Source of the DNA: Channa striata
Lineage: Eukaryota; Chordata; Actinopteri; Anabantiformes; Channidae
Reading direction: 5' to 3'
DNA: 64,000 bases
NCBI GenBank assembly: GCA_033026295.1
Contig: CM065184.1
Coordinates: 15,193,501 to 15,257,500 of the forward strand
Shown here: positions 33,311 to 44,719 of the stretch, one piece after another
Numbering within the stretch: position 1 is the stretch's first letter
Layout of the letters: each line of letters starts with the position of its first letter
The notes under the pieces: generated by a model
The model's input: only the letters and a program-made list of their open reading frames with translations
What the model was told of the DNA's origin: nothing
Database searches by the model: none
Translations under genes and position numbers: made by a program

Positions 33311-35084
33311 TAAATGGGGCAGGAGAATACCACTAATAAAGCCCCCCACCACCCTCCCCACCTCTGCTCCTCAAGCTAGACCTTTTGTCCCACCTGCTAT
33401 TCTCCGGCTGTGAAATTAGGCTGCACCCCCTCCTCTTTCTCATTCCTTCTTTCTTTATCCACCTCTTTTCCTTTTGGGTGAACGGCCATGTGAAGAGGTT
33501 CATTACTGCTGTGGCTGGCCCTACTCAGGTATGGCTGGGTCTTTTCCCACTATAGGCCCATAGCTCTCTCTCTGTCTGGCCCCACTGGCTCCCTGGAAAA
33601 GGGAAACATGGCACACAAAGGTCCTGTTAGCACTTCCTATGAAATCAGCAGTTTTCTCTAGAGGTACAACGCTCCAATTACCTAACACTCAGAGGATGCT
33701 ATACCCCCCACACAACACTAGCCAGTGCTTCAGTATATGTGTGAGTGTCTTAGTCCTCACCATAATAGTCTTCTTCAAGGAAGGGACTGTGCTAGGTGGC
33801 TAATTAGCACTGAAGATGCTCTCCTCTTCTTTTTCGTCCTCTCATCCTTGTGCTTTTCTGCTCCTCCTCTTCTTGCGTCCTCTGAGTGCATTTTATTTAC
33901 CATTCTTTCTTTGAGATGGTGCCCCCGGCTTCCTCTTATACTGCTGCCTTGACATACTGTACACTATACAAGCAGCCTATCCACAATACTCCAGGGCCCT
34001 AACCTGCTGAAATGCACAGTGGGGACCCAAAAAGACCTCTATGTGGCTGGGGTTGCAACTTGGAGTTCATGGGTCTGGGTCTCTGGTTGTCCTCTCTTTC
34101 CGATGCAGTTGAATCCAGCCCCACTGGATCTATGTATGAAGGATTTACCAGCAAAGCTGTGGTGGCAATGGGCAGTTTGTGCTCGTTTCTCATAAATTGA
34201 AACCTTGAAATTAAATAGCAGAACTCCATCTATTGATAGCGATAAGTTTTATTTTCTAAAACAGACACTTTTAGAAGGGTCTTTCTGTGGTTTCATTTTG
34301 TGGTGCAAGTTTCCAGTCAAACATGACCTGGAGGCCCATACAGTGAGAACCTGGGTGGTCCTAAAGATTGTCACGAGAGTTAAGTGGAGTGAAAGCAGAG
34401 CATAAGTAAATCAGGAAGAAGGGATAAGAGCGTCTCCTCAGTACAATAAGACAGGTGTGGAGAGGAAGGGACTGTATGGGTGGAGGAGGGGACAGAGGAC
34501 AAGAGAGCGGAAAGACGACAGATGCATTCACTGACCACAGACCTGGACTAATATTTCAATACGGGTGAAAAGCTGCCCTGGGAGCTAAAGGTCATCAGTG
34601 TTATTTAAACCCCTATGGTTGCTATTTTCTCTAATGAACTTTATGTTTTTCTGAATTCTAATTTAGACCAGTAAAAATACCTCAGTCAACTTTGTGTTGT
34701 TCATGTGTTTTAAAATTGTTTTGTTGGATGATATTAGGAAAAATACAATTGAATTCTTTAAACAGATGCACATCATTTGCTATTCACGTAAACTAAACAA
34801 ACCAGCTAACGTCATAACATTTTGGAACTTTTGCAGTTCAATGTTACCATCATTTAAACCGAGTAAGTTAACATGAATGTTAATGAAGCTGAAAGAACAT
34901 TGTCTGTCTGACCTCTCAAGCTCTAATCATAAAGAATCTATTTTTCATTTCAACCTTTTTCTCACAGCCTTATCAATCATCATGAGCACGATCTATAACC
35001 AGATTATACCTAGAACTGCCCTAGACATAATGACCCATATACACAGACAAACATACAGACAACTACAAAACTATAGGTATTATT

Positions 35085-35190
35085 ACAGTAACAATTCCAC
35101 TAATGGTATTTGGGGAGATTTAGCCCATCTCCGTTCCTATCACTAGATGGGATTAATGGATCCCTGAGTGTGACGCTTGAATTAAACTCC
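35085..35190. promoter_or_regulatory. Weak candidate conserved element
   Basis: TTCCACTAATGGTATTTGG, then GATGGGATTAATGGATCCC (overlapping GGATTA and TTAATGG words) and GACGCTTGAATTAAAC. It is a short unique segment in AT-rich surroundings. Confidence 0.28.
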
Positions 35191-36339
35191 TTTCCCTCTG
35201 TTCCAGGTGTGGAGATAAACACATCGCAGTGTGGATCTTTGAACCAGCAACAACTCTGCCCATCTGCCTCTGAGCTGCAGGGCTTTTAGGCCAAGGGCAC
35301 AGTTATGCCTCACTTGTAATAACAGCATAAGCAGCCTTACACTACAAACCAGCAATCCAGTCTGCAGGTTGACACGAGACAACAAAGTTATCTTAATTTA
35401 GCTTTCTTTGGGATGATTCTGGCTTTAAAAGTTAAACAGTGGAACTTGAGTCTGCGGGTCTAACAGGCTCTTTGCTGCGTTTACTTTTAGTTTCATTTAT
35501 TCTTTTGTTTTATTCCTTTGGACAACATTGACTCATCCAGGGCCTGAACATACAGATTATGTTACAACAATGCTCCATTCATTGTTTACCGATACACAAA
35601 TGATGAAATCTGCATATAGACAGTGTTAGCTTCAAAACACACTTCCACAGCCAGTTCAGGGATTCAAACCAGTCAGAAAAACACTTTTCAAACATCTAGG
35701 CCTCTGCTAAGTGGAGCTGACAGGTTAATGTTGGCAGGCTTACCTTACTGCTTAATCAGGGGTGTGCTTGATTCCCCTGTTCAGGCAACACTCAGTTCAC
35801 ATGGATCTGGATTTCCAGAGTGAAAGCTCAGCGTAAGGTTTATGTACAAGTACAAATTAAATTGATTGAGAATCTCATGGGCCCCAAAAATGCATGAATC
35901 TGTGTAGATAACATCTTTTTATGTGTCTGGGCTTTAAATAAAAGGGAAATGCATGCAGCTGGAAAAGCAACTACTAAACCCTTTGTATGCCTACTGTAAT
36001 TTACTTATTTTCATATTTAAGCATTTTTTTCAATATTTGAAAAATTTAAATGTATAACAATTAGGACTTTTAAAATCATTCATATTATTAATAAACAATA
36101 TTTACATTATAATTAAACAAGAAAGCACTTACAATTTATTACTATTACTATACTATTATTACACAAATGGATAATGCCCTAAAATAATGTATTACAGTAT
36201 ATAGAGTAATAAATATAATTGTAAGTTTTTATTATTCAGTATCATGTATAAGAATTCAAAAATTAACAAAGGCAGGGTTGCAGTTAAATATGAGCAAGAC
36301 TCATGCAGTTAAATGTGAAGAAATGATTTGCAGCTCCAG

Positions 36340-36960
36340 AATAAAAATGATTAAGGCAGAGAGGATTATTTTTGATGAGGTCAGTGTTGATGTGAATTAA
36401 AACAGCGTCTCCAACTGCAGGCCTAGTCACTCAACCAGACAGTGCCGAGGAGGCTTATGTTGGGAGAGGAGTTAAAACCCATTTTCTCATCTCTCTCTTT
36501 CCCTCTCCCTTTCTCTGTCTCCCCCTCTCTCTCTCCCTGCGCCACGTCCTCTCCCTCTCTCCTGGTCTGAGAGCAGAGTCCTGAACGACAAGCCGCATCA
36601 TCATGCCATTAAATATTTAAACAAAACACTGAAACTGTATGAAAGATTAAGGGTGCATAAAAATAATTAAGGATTATCGCAATTAAAAATGCATGCTCGG
36701 TGTAACCTAGGAGTTCATGATATGAACAATACAATATGAATCAATACAATATTAATGGACTGGAGTGAAGGACTGCGCAGGCAATTCTGTAGCCCCATTA
36801 CAAGGAATGTGTTTGTCTCTGGCCCAGTCAAGGCTGCAAGCTACAGATACCAGATCAGCCTTCAGCGCAGGTCAACAAGACAAACAAAGCTAATGAAACC
36901 ATGCAGGCTAATAAGGTGTTAAACTGGGGATAACTTACCGAAGCCTTCCCAATAAAACAC
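36340..36960. promoter_or_regulatory. Strong candidate conserved non-coding element pair
   Basis: Two unique blocks around a CT-rich tract (36485-36560). Block 1 (36340-36480) has AAAATGATTAAGGCAG, GAGGATTATTTTTGATG and GTGAATTAAAACAGCG. Block 2 (36570-36960) has CATCATGCCATTAAATATTT, AATAATTAAGGATTATCGC (OTX-type GGATTA at 36671-36676), CAATTAAAAATGCATGC, an ATATGAA-rich stretch, AAAGCTAATGAAACC and GGCTAATAAGGTGTTAAAC. It is the start of the densest CNE-like stretch in the window. Confidence 0.55.
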
Positions 36961-37029
36961 AGATACTAAACCAAACCTCAGACTGTGTACATTTCCCTGC
37001 TTCTACCATCATACAGGAGTGAGTGGAAT

Positions 37030-37680
37030 ATTGCTAGGCAACATTAATAAAAATAATCAGTGCCACTGCGACAGGGTTGGCCACAGAAGGTCATTTTCAA
37101 TGCAGGTCGAATACCAGGGATATATTCAGGGCCACAGAAATTAGAAAGCACCAATACCTTAAATCACATTACCATGAACAGACTCCATTTCCTACACTGA
37201 ATTATAAAAGCGTGAACAGCCTCATATATCTTTTATGCGAGTGGCCCATTTTTGAGGAGAACTGTGTTCATTTCTCGCGGGACATTGATATTTTAACAGT
37301 GTTTTAATTATTGGAGGAGAGACGCTGCAGGGTCGGCGCAATGATGAGGTTTCCCCACATCGTTGGCTTTCAACAATGTCAGCTCTTTGACACATTTTCA
37401 TGTCATTTCACGATGGCCGAAATACAAATGAAACTCATCGCCTACTGGAAGAAAGTGGCGGTAATTGGCGACGCAGCGCAAAAAAAAAGGCCGCGACCGG
37501 AGAATTTGTTCAATTTGACCTCACGTGCAGCGGAGGATTAGGAGCCAAACATGAAAACGGGAAAGTCATTGTGTCAGCGGATTATGCAACTGCATTAAAG
37601 TGGCGACAAAGAGCTGATACGATTGTGAAAATGTGCAAGTTTTAAACGTGAATCTGCACGGAAAAAAAACCGTATGGTTG
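37030..37680. promoter_or_regulatory. Strong candidate conserved non-coding element, CpG-retaining
   Basis: Unique sequence with many CpGs, including TTTTAATTATTGGAGG, CGCTGCAGGGTCGGCGC, GGTAATTGGCGACGCAGCG, GCGGAGGATTAGGAGCC (OTX-type) and AGCGGATTATGCAACTGC. Overlapping ATG-led frames of 76 and 81 codons (37311-37541 and 37400-37645) overlap at an A-run near 37482. They match no family I know, and I think they are chance frames in an enhancer, but this is the best candidate for a missed small gene. Confidence 0.5.
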
Positions 37681-37919
37681 CATATGTGGAACATGCATCG
37701 TGTGTGTGTGTAAGTAAAAACTTATTAAATATTTCATATGATTTCTTCTAGCCAGTTCATAACACCTGAAAGCCTATACAAATAAATGTCCACTCCGTGT
37801 TTGACAATTTATGTCACGGCGCAACCAAATTCCACAATAACAATAACACATTATCCGAATAATTTCACTTTTAACAAAATGTTTTTTTTTTGAAGAAATA
37901 CTGCATTAAGATGATGTTT

Positions 37920-37942
37920 ACACACACACACACACACACACA
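37920..37942. repeat. (CA)n microsatellite
   Basis: About 11 CA units between two CNE-like blocks. Confidence 0.93.
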
Positions 37943-38420
37943 GGGTGAAGTGCCGCTGTCACACCGTCAGATGCTCCCTCATTAGTGCGCCTGAGCGCAC
38001 ACTGCGGCTCTTTGCGCGCTCCCCCGCTCCCGCTGCAGATTAGACGCAGATTCTGCCACTATTAAGAATTCAAATACATCCTCCCGTGATTGAAGGGAAC
38101 CATTACAATAAGTCACGGGCTGCTGCTGATAATGGCATGAGGCAAACACAGCCTTCCGCCGTCATGACAGGATATTGAACGGAGGTGAAAAGTTAACAAA
38201 ATGATCAAATAGCCAAGATCCGTGCTCCCTCAGACGAGAAATAAAATAATAATGCAAGACTAAATATAAAAGACAAAGGCTCTGGGGAAAGAAATAAAAG
38301 CCTGATTTTTATGTTTACAGCAGCTGATAAATAACAGAAGCACTTCCCATTATTGCGTCCATCACGTGTTACAGCTTATTAAATGCACGAGAGTGAAACG
38401 TGTGTGTTGAGAGTCTTATA
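37943..38420. promoter_or_regulatory. Strong candidate conserved non-coding element
   Basis: CpG-rich at its start (GAGCGCACACTGCGGCTC, TTTGCGCGCTCC). It continues with GCAGATTAGACGCAG, CACTATTAAGAATTC, GAACCATTACAATAAG, GCTGATAATGGCATG, TGACAGGATATTGAACGG, TAAAAGCCTGATTTTTATG, CAGCTGATAAATAACAG (GATA-like) and CCATTATTGCG. It is unique throughout and has the feel of an ancient vertebrate element. Confidence 0.55.
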
Positions 38421-38489
38421 TTATTTTGGCCTGTAATATTTTCACATTTCTTTGCACTATTAATTTGTCGATGCGTTTCTAATTATCGC

Positions 38490-38800
38490 CCACATTCAAA
38501 TGGCGGCCTTGCGGTGACGGTCTGCTCCCTGGCAGCAGACACAGAGGGGCAGCAGCAGCTTCCTAATAATCTCAGCCGCACTCCCTGCTCCGCATTGTTC
38601 CCCGGTGGCATCATTTTGGTCCAGAAATTGTCAGAGTTCGGCTGGGACCTGGTGCACAATAATCAAAAGGGGGGTGGGAGGAAATCAGGGAGGCTTCCGA
38701 GGAGCGGAACAAGGGAGGAGGAGGAGGAGGAGAACTACCGCATTTAACTTCTGCTGGAGTGACTGGAGTGATGAGAGTTCCGCTTTGAAGGTGCGTCTGT
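38490..38800. promoter_or_regulatory. Candidate conserved element, GC-richer
   Basis: It has a CATTCAAATGGCGGCCTTGC word (YY1-like ATGGCGGC), CCTAATAATCTCAGCC, CCCGGTGGCATCATTTTGG and GCACAATAATCAAAAGG. A GGAGGAGGAGG run at 38715-38732 interrupts it. ORFs on both strands (up to 115 codons) look like GC-rich by-products. Confidence 0.4.
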
Positions 38801-38991
38801 GATGGGCAACTTGATCTGCTGCTGAATCTCGAAAACCAAATGATTCCATCCTGCATCGTCTGGATGCCAATGCGAGTTGCTCTTTTCCCTTTTTTTAATT
38901 TCAACAATTTTTCCGCACATGAGCAATAAGTAGACGACAGGGGCCAAAACAATGAGGGTGTTGTGTGTTGGTGCAGTGGAAATTTATGCTA

Positions 38992-38992
<1 letters not shown>

Positions 38993-39025
<33 letters not shown>
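38993..39025. repeat. (GT)n microsatellite
   Basis: About 16 GT units. Confidence 0.95.
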
Positions 39026-39026
<1 letters not shown>

Positions 39027-39044
39027 CGGGCCTCATGGAGTCGT

Positions 39045-39300
39045 TCTGCGGGGAGAAATGATAGTCGCATTAACCCTTCAACTCTTATTTCATGGCTGCC
39101 TCGTTAAGAAGCTTGTGGATTTAATTACCGGCGATGGAGGCTGGGAAGGTACAAGGCCCCGTGTCGCCGTGTAATTGGAAGCATTTCTCTCTACACCCAA
39201 CTTAACATTTTCCACCCATCTCTAATTGTTGAGTACAATTCATACTCATTAATAAGGCGAATTATGTAATTTTCAAAACAGGAATTGGGTGTGGATGATT
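39045..39300. promoter_or_regulatory. Strong candidate conserved non-coding element
   Basis: A sharply bounded unique block between two GT microsatellites. Words include GTCGCATTAACCC, GTGGATTTAATTACCGGCG, CCGTGTCGCCGTGTAATTGG, CATCTCTAATTGTTGAG (TAATTGTT, overlapping homeodomain and SOX-like), ACTCATTAATAAGGCG and AATTATGTAATTTTC. Homeodomain words are very dense. Confidence 0.58.
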
Positions 39301-39312
39301 GGGGGGGTGGGA

Positions 39313-39340
39313 GTGTGTGTGTGTGTGTGTGTGTGTGTGT
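39313..39340. repeat. (GT)n microsatellite
   Basis: About 14 GT units between two G-runs. Confidence 0.95.
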
Positions 39341-40289
39341 AGGGGGGGCAAAATACTGATAATTCCTACAGACTTGAAGCCACATGCATAACAAACACAC
39401 AGCCTATACATATACTACACATGCTGCAAAGCTATAATTAAACCATTGTCTCATTTGAAAGGCTCCTTCTGCACATACTTAACATTAGTGTTGGTGAAAC
39501 TCTCCAACTAGACACACACCGTGTTTACAGTATTCCAGCCTAAGTATCCCCACCTAACATGCTCTGCATTATGTTCTCTGCATTTGAAGCTCTCAAACGA
39601 ACTAACAAATGATATCAAATGATTAGGCGGCTCAAAATAACAGTCTGATAGATGGATAGAATGAAGCTTCTACCATAAAAATTACAAGGTCCCTCCTTTT
39701 CTGTATGCTATATGTTCAAAATAATCCAAACTGAATTCACTGAATTCTGTGATAACATTTTCAAGGTTCACAGCACTTTTCATTTTAAAAATGCTGCATT
39801 ACCTAAATATAAAGCTTGAATGTTTTAATTGATTTATCTAGTAACTTTTTTTTTTTTTTTTTTTGGTGGCTGAATTTACAAGCGACTACAGTGGATTTGA
39901 AGTAAGTAAAACAAAGTGGTTTCAGGTGGTATTATTATGAAATAGAGCACTGGAGAAATTTAGCAGTAATTAGACTGCTGCCAAAAATACAGCTAAAGAT
40001 ATAAGACTTTTCCATGAAGGGGCTTAGAATATAAATACGTTTGTCTTCTCTGTGGCTACTGGCTACAGGGCTGCCATCTTCCTTAATTAACTCCACCCCT
40101 TCTGTCCTTATCAGCTGCCTTCTCTTCTTATTCATTTCGCTATTCTCGCTTCCTCTGCCATCCATGCATGCCAGGTATCAGAACTATGAGGTGTTTTCAG
40201 TATGCTCTCTCTTTCTCTCTCTCCCTCCCTCACATACACACACACACACCCACACTGTCATATCTTCTCTCTCTCTTGTTTTAATCACC

Positions 40290-40540
40290 ATTCAATAACC
40301 CCCAATGACTGTGTGAATGGCAACATTTAATAGGCCACACTTCATTTGCTCTTTTAAAATTGGCTCACGTTGATGGCAAACAACAACGACAGGCCCCGTC
40401 TGGAATAGAGAAATCACACACGGTGACAGTCGTGGAGAGGCGAAGGCCCAATACCGCTGAAAATTAAGTCCTCAGCCACAAGACTCCATTAAAATGTCGC
40501 AATGTGATACCAATCTGTAACTTCATTATTGCTGGGCCCA
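40290..40540. promoter_or_regulatory. Strong candidate conserved non-coding element
   Basis: Unique sequence: CACCATTCAATAACCCCC, GGCAACATTTAATAGGCC, AAAATTGGCTCACGTTGATG (CACGTTG), GGCAAACAACAACGACAGG, ATACCGCTGAAAATTAAGTC, GACTCCATTAAAATGTCGC and CTTCATTATTGCTGGGCCC. It begins just after a CT/CA tract and ends in a C-run. Confidence 0.55.
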
Positions 40541-40559
40541 ATCCCCCCCCCACACCAAC

Positions 40560-40845
40560 ACGACCGCCACTGTAGGTGCCACCGTACTCCATTCTGCATT
40601 ATCAGAAAACACAGTCATTAAAAGCATTTGACCTTTTTGTAGCGAGTATCAAGAAATTACCTTTCCTGTTTGGTCCTCCACCCCCCTGCCCCCCCATCCC
40701 ACCTTGTTCGGCAAATAAATCACTTCATGGCAAATTGTAATGCAACTCCTCCTTTGCTCTGAGTGGCGTTAGGTTCGCTCTGCCTCAACAGCGCCTGAGG
40801 AGATACTGCCGTAATTAAATGTTACATCTGCCAATTGTTTCACAG
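40560..40845. promoter_or_regulatory. Candidate conserved non-coding element
   Basis: It holds CATTCTGCATTATCAG, CAGTCATTAAAAGCATTTG, GTAGCGAGTATCAAG, GCAAATAAATCACTTC, CAAATTGTAATGCAAC, CTGCCGTAATTAAATG and GCCAATTGTTTCAC. C-rich low complexity separates it into two halves near 40680-40700. Confidence 0.48.
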
Positions 40846-40849
40846 GGAC

Positions 40850-42429
40850 AATGAGGAGGGAGGGGACAGCTGGAGAGCAGGAGAAGAGAGGACCGGAGAG
40901 GGGGAGCAGTGGAGAAGCCAAGTGGAGGTGAGACAATGCGCCACGGAGGACTGTTTGAAGAGAAGACTGCAGAGGCCAGCCAAGGAAAGGGGAGGAAGAG
41001 AGGGAAGTAAACAGGTAATAGGAGAGGAGAGACTGGAGCGAGGACAGACAGATATATAAAGCTCTTGGCCTCACATTGAGCATCTCAGTGTCATCGCCCT
41101 AGTCTGTATTGATCTGATGTGTGTGTGGGTGTTTGTATGTATCCTTGTGAGAGTGTGTGTGAAGCAGACAGACAGATGGAGTGTTAGAAGTGTAACAGCA
41201 TATCCTAACACATTGAAATCCTCTGCTCAGACAGCAGCTATCTCAGATATCTTGGCCTCGCTGCCTTTCACTGACACCTGGAACCAATCGCCTTGCATAG
41301 TGGAAAACAACCAAAGCATCTGTTATTGTCTTCCGATGCATCTCATCATACACCTCAGCATCCACCGACAAATAGATTTAGGCTACATCCACACCCACTG
41401 CACACACAGACACACACGTTTGAAGACACATGCACACACACACACAAGCACGCAGGCTCTCCCCATGTCTACAGAGCAAGCCTTTGTTTACCCCTGGTGA
41501 AATGAAAACTGCGATGGGAGTTGCTCTAGTTGTTACATATCACCCTGTGAGCAATTAGCAAACTGCACGGGGGGTGGAGGAAAAACATACACCGTCCCAC
41601 ATGACACCGCCTGTCTATGTGTCTGATTTGTGGCAAGTGCGAGTGTGCGCACCTCTGTTGGTGTGTGCATGTTTGTGATTTTTATAATTCGATTTTGCGT
41701 GGCCCATCTGCGTTTTCAGACAAAAACAGCATAAATGAAAATGGTAGGGGAAAAAAGAAAACATAGCAGCCACATTTAACTTATGACCAGCATCAGTTTA
41801 GCTACAATATACACCCTCCGAATTTGTTCCTCGCTTAGTGGTTTATGTAAACACTGCGTTTTTTTTTTTTTTTTGCTGTAGTTATGAGATATCTGTGTCT
41901 CAGGGAGTTTTTTGTGTTGTGGTTGCAGCTTTTTCGAAAGTGGCCTTTAAAACATCTCTCTACATAATCATTACTAAACTGTTTAAATAGGAATTATTTT
42001 GTTAGTGCAAAGCAGCTCCTGTGAGGTGTGTGGGTTATCCATGTTAATGGGGCACTGACTCCGAAAAGACATTATGAATTTGTAAATGTAATTTTTAAAC
42101 ATGAAATTCCATTTAGCTCCATTTGTATCTGAATCAACGAAAGCTATGTCCATAACTATTTACAGAAAGGCTAAAAGTGAGAAAATGTTTTTGTAAAACT
42201 GGCTCTTGTAAAAGGTGTCCAAGTTTATTGTGACACAGTTGTAACGTTTTTAGATTTTAGAGATATACACCCAGACACTTCCTGTGGTTTTTGTCACTAA
42301 GTGCTACATATCAGCAAGGCTCAAAAACGGAACAGTATATAGCAATAGTCAGGAGTGCCAACAGTAACATATACAGTAATGTCTACCACGTTGTATATCC
42401 ACGGGCCTGTCTTACATTAACTTAAGCCG
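40850..42429. other. Intergenic, GA tract then low-information sequence
   Basis: A purine-rich tract (40850-41050), a GT/CA-rich patch (41120-41450), a possible small element at 41515-41570 (GAGTTGCTCTAGTTGTTACA, GAGCAATTAGCAAACTGCAC), then AT-rich sequence with a T-run at about 41860-41874. No gene is visible. Confidence 0.5.
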
Positions 42430-42640
42430 TGCCACCGTGAAAAATCAACAAGGGGATGAGGAATGGATAACTAAAAGGGATGTGTGGAAAAAAACCCAAC
42501 CTTATGCGCCGGAGGGTAGAGATGCATTTCCATAACAGCGATAAATTGGATTTAACGGCAAATCATAGACAACAATGGTTGAGGACGCTAAAGGCTGTTG
42601 TCTGTCCCACCCCACAGCGAGGATCTACGAAGACCTTCTT
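42430..42640. promoter_or_regulatory. Candidate conserved element with SOX site
   Basis: It includes TTATGCGCCGGAGGG, GATGCATTTCCATAACAGCG, CGATAAATTGGATTTAACGG, an exact SOX-type AACAATGG at 42571-42578, and GAGGACGCTAAAGGCTGTTG. CpGs are retained and there are no repeats. Confidence 0.42.
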
Positions 42641-43679
42641 GTGTTGTGTGTAAGTGCGTGCTTTGCTGCCTAAACGCTCTCGTCTCGGTTAAGGTATGAA
42701 ATCGCTCTGACCATAAGCACCATCTCTTTCCAGCCGTGACCTGTTATCCATTTATAAGCGGAGAGTCAGGGGAGTCCTTGTTTCTGCCCGGAGGCGGATG
42801 CCAGCACAGACTCAATCCGAACCAACCCCGCCAGGCAAACATTTTGGGCGGCGGGGGGCACCTACCTGTTGCAGCTACTCAGACCTACAGGTGCCACGGG
42901 ACAGACGGGAGAGTGAGACGAGCATGATTCAAACCAGTAAAGGAAGGGGCGAGGTAAAACAATTTCACCCATTACGAAAGTTGTAAACTATGTCATACAT
43001 TATTGGCATTGAAATTATTTAACTCGTCTATAGTGAATTGCTTCCACCATAAAAAAATTACCTAAAATGCATTTTATATTACAAGTGTCTTACTTGTTTT
43101 ATCTTTTTTACTTGTCTCCCTATTTTATTATTAAAATGTTCCCCATCTCAGAATTTCACTTAAAAAATTAAAGTTAACAAAAAAAAAGTAGCCATATGAG
43201 TCATATCACTCAGTTTGAACAGGATTTAAACAGCACAGAACACAGAGGAGGATATTGTTAAAGAGCAGTAAACAGAGAAATCAGCTAAATCCACACAAAT
43301 GCACTGACACTCACACACAAATACGCATACCTCCCACTGACGGTGATAACAAACAGTGATTAGCATGTGAAAAACAGCACAGACAGGGTGTAAGCAAGCA
43401 GATGCCTGTCCTCCTATTAGCCATGTTGATTAGCCTACTGTCTTAATATCTTTGTTTTGGTGGATGTGTGTCTATCTCGCTCGTTTCTGCTCCCTCTCTC
43501 TCCCTTGACGACACACCCAAGGCCACCCTGTAAAACCCAAACTCATCCTAAAGCCAATTCCTGCCTCTTTTACCCAGAAAACAAATACACAATCAAACAA
43601 CACTAAGCCAATTTCCTCCTTTGCTGAAGCTTATTCACAGATTCACTCGCGCACACTCACACACACACACACACACCTC
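42641..43679. other. Intergenic, no clear feature
   Basis: GC-rich at 42730-42910 (a GGGCGGCGGGGGG run near 42847), AT-rich with A- and T-runs at 42990-43190, and a CA microsatellite at about 43658-43676. Small ORFs only. Confidence 0.5.
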
Positions 43680-43920
43680 CTCTAATTTCCTGGGGCCGTG
43701 GTACTGGCAGGGAGTGTGTTGTAGCGCCAACAGAGCTCTGTGTTTGGGGTAATTGCTCTTGCTGCGTTAGTATGGAAATCTGCGAATGTGTGACAGGGCC
43801 AGATAGCTTCCTCCAATGTTGTTCTGATCCTGCCTCTAGGCCCGCAGCCAAACTATTTTATCTCTTAATGCATTAGAGTGATCTTCCAATTAGCCCACGC
43901 TCATAATACTCCCCCATTCC
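43680..43920. promoter_or_regulatory. Candidate conserved non-coding element
   Basis: It contains CTCTAATTTCCTGGGGCC, TGTAGCGCCAACAGAGC, GGGGTAATTGCTCTTGCTGC, GCCAGATAGCTTCC, CTTAATGCATTAGAG (palindromic TAATGCATTA at 43867-43876) and TCTTCCAATTAGCCC. It is unique and ends before a GT-rich patch. Confidence 0.45.
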
Positions 43921-44189
43921 TGGTGCCTGCCTGCCTGCTTTGGGCTGCACAGACACGGGGAGGGAAGCCACACGTGTGTGTACGTGTGTGTGTGTGTCCA
44001 CACAAATGTGTGTATTCTGTGGTTTGATGGGATGGCAATGGTGGCGGTGGTGGAGGGTGGGGTTTGTAACCAGGAAAAGTGAAGTGGAGAAGATGCAGCG
44101 TACGTGCGTGTGTAAGTGTGTACGTGCATGCAGCCGTACAAGAGGGGTGGGTGGGTAGTAGGTGGTGGTGTGGCGATAGTTCTGCTTGA

Positions 44190-44530
44190 GAGGTGAAATG
44201 AGGTGCTTATTGTGCACGGTGTGGGGGTTGCGCCGTTAGTCCGGGGCTCCTGTTGTAAAGTTTGCTGATAAGGGGAACCCGGCCCTTGAGCATCCATTCT
44301 CCTCGGTGTATTAGCGCTCCCTTATCAGGGGCCCAGATAAAAACCGGCATGCCATTTGCCTTCGGTGGAATTAAGCCCTCCTCCTCCACCACCTCTTCCT
44401 CTTCTTCTTCCACCCTCCTCCCCTTGTCTGCCTTGGCTACCCGGGCAGGCTGCGATTAACCTCGACACTGTCCAATATCCTCGGCAGACTCCTGCCTGCA
44501 GATTAGCCGCTATTAGTTATGACCAACTAA
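44190..44530. promoter_or_regulatory. Strong candidate conserved element with GATA-type sites
   Basis: It contains CTGATAAGGG (44265-44274) and its exact reverse complement CCCTTATCAG (44319-44328), then AGATAA near 44336, three GATA-type words in 75 bases. Further words are GTGTATTAGCGCTCCC, GCCTTCGGTGGAATTAAGCC, GCGATTAACCTCGACAC, GCAGATTAGCCGCTATTAG and CAACTAAATTAACCACCGCC. A CCT-rich patch (44380-44420) interrupts it; a GA microsatellite follows. Confidence 0.58.
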
Positions 44531-44549
44531 ATTAACCACCGCCGCTTCC

Positions 44550-44551
<2 letters not shown>

Positions 44552-44589
<38 letters not shown>
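44552..44589. repeat. (GA)n microsatellite
   Basis: About 18 GA units, followed by an irregular purine-rich tract to 44720. Confidence 0.95.
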
Positions 44590-44592
<3 letters not shown>

Positions 44593-44719
44593 AAGCTGGA
44601 GATGGATGGAGGGAGATGGAATGAGCATTTAGAAAGCGAGAAACAAACAGAGAGACACTAATGGAAAAAAGGGTGAGAAGTGTATGAGGGAGAAAGAGAG
44701 AGGGATAGACAGAGAGGCC

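Larger units (their letters stand above)
28800..36339. other. Intergenic desert, sparse candidate elements
   Basis: No coding exon and no recognised interspersed repeat. It holds candidate elements at 30090-30540, 33155-33310 and 35085-35190, a diverged direct repeat at 31204-31347, and CT-rich tracts at about 29410-29570 and 33420-33475. The block at 29600-29690 has several CpGs (CGAGCGAGACATCGCCGAGA) and may be a further short element. The rest, especially 32160-32950 and 35860-36300, is AT-rich with nothing I can define. Confidence 0.55.

Noticed and set aside
43890..44297. Overlapping minus-strand ORFs of 135 and 114 codons
   Set aside because: Rich in His and Thr from GT/CA repeat DNA; they overlap each other in different frames and run into a CNE candidate.
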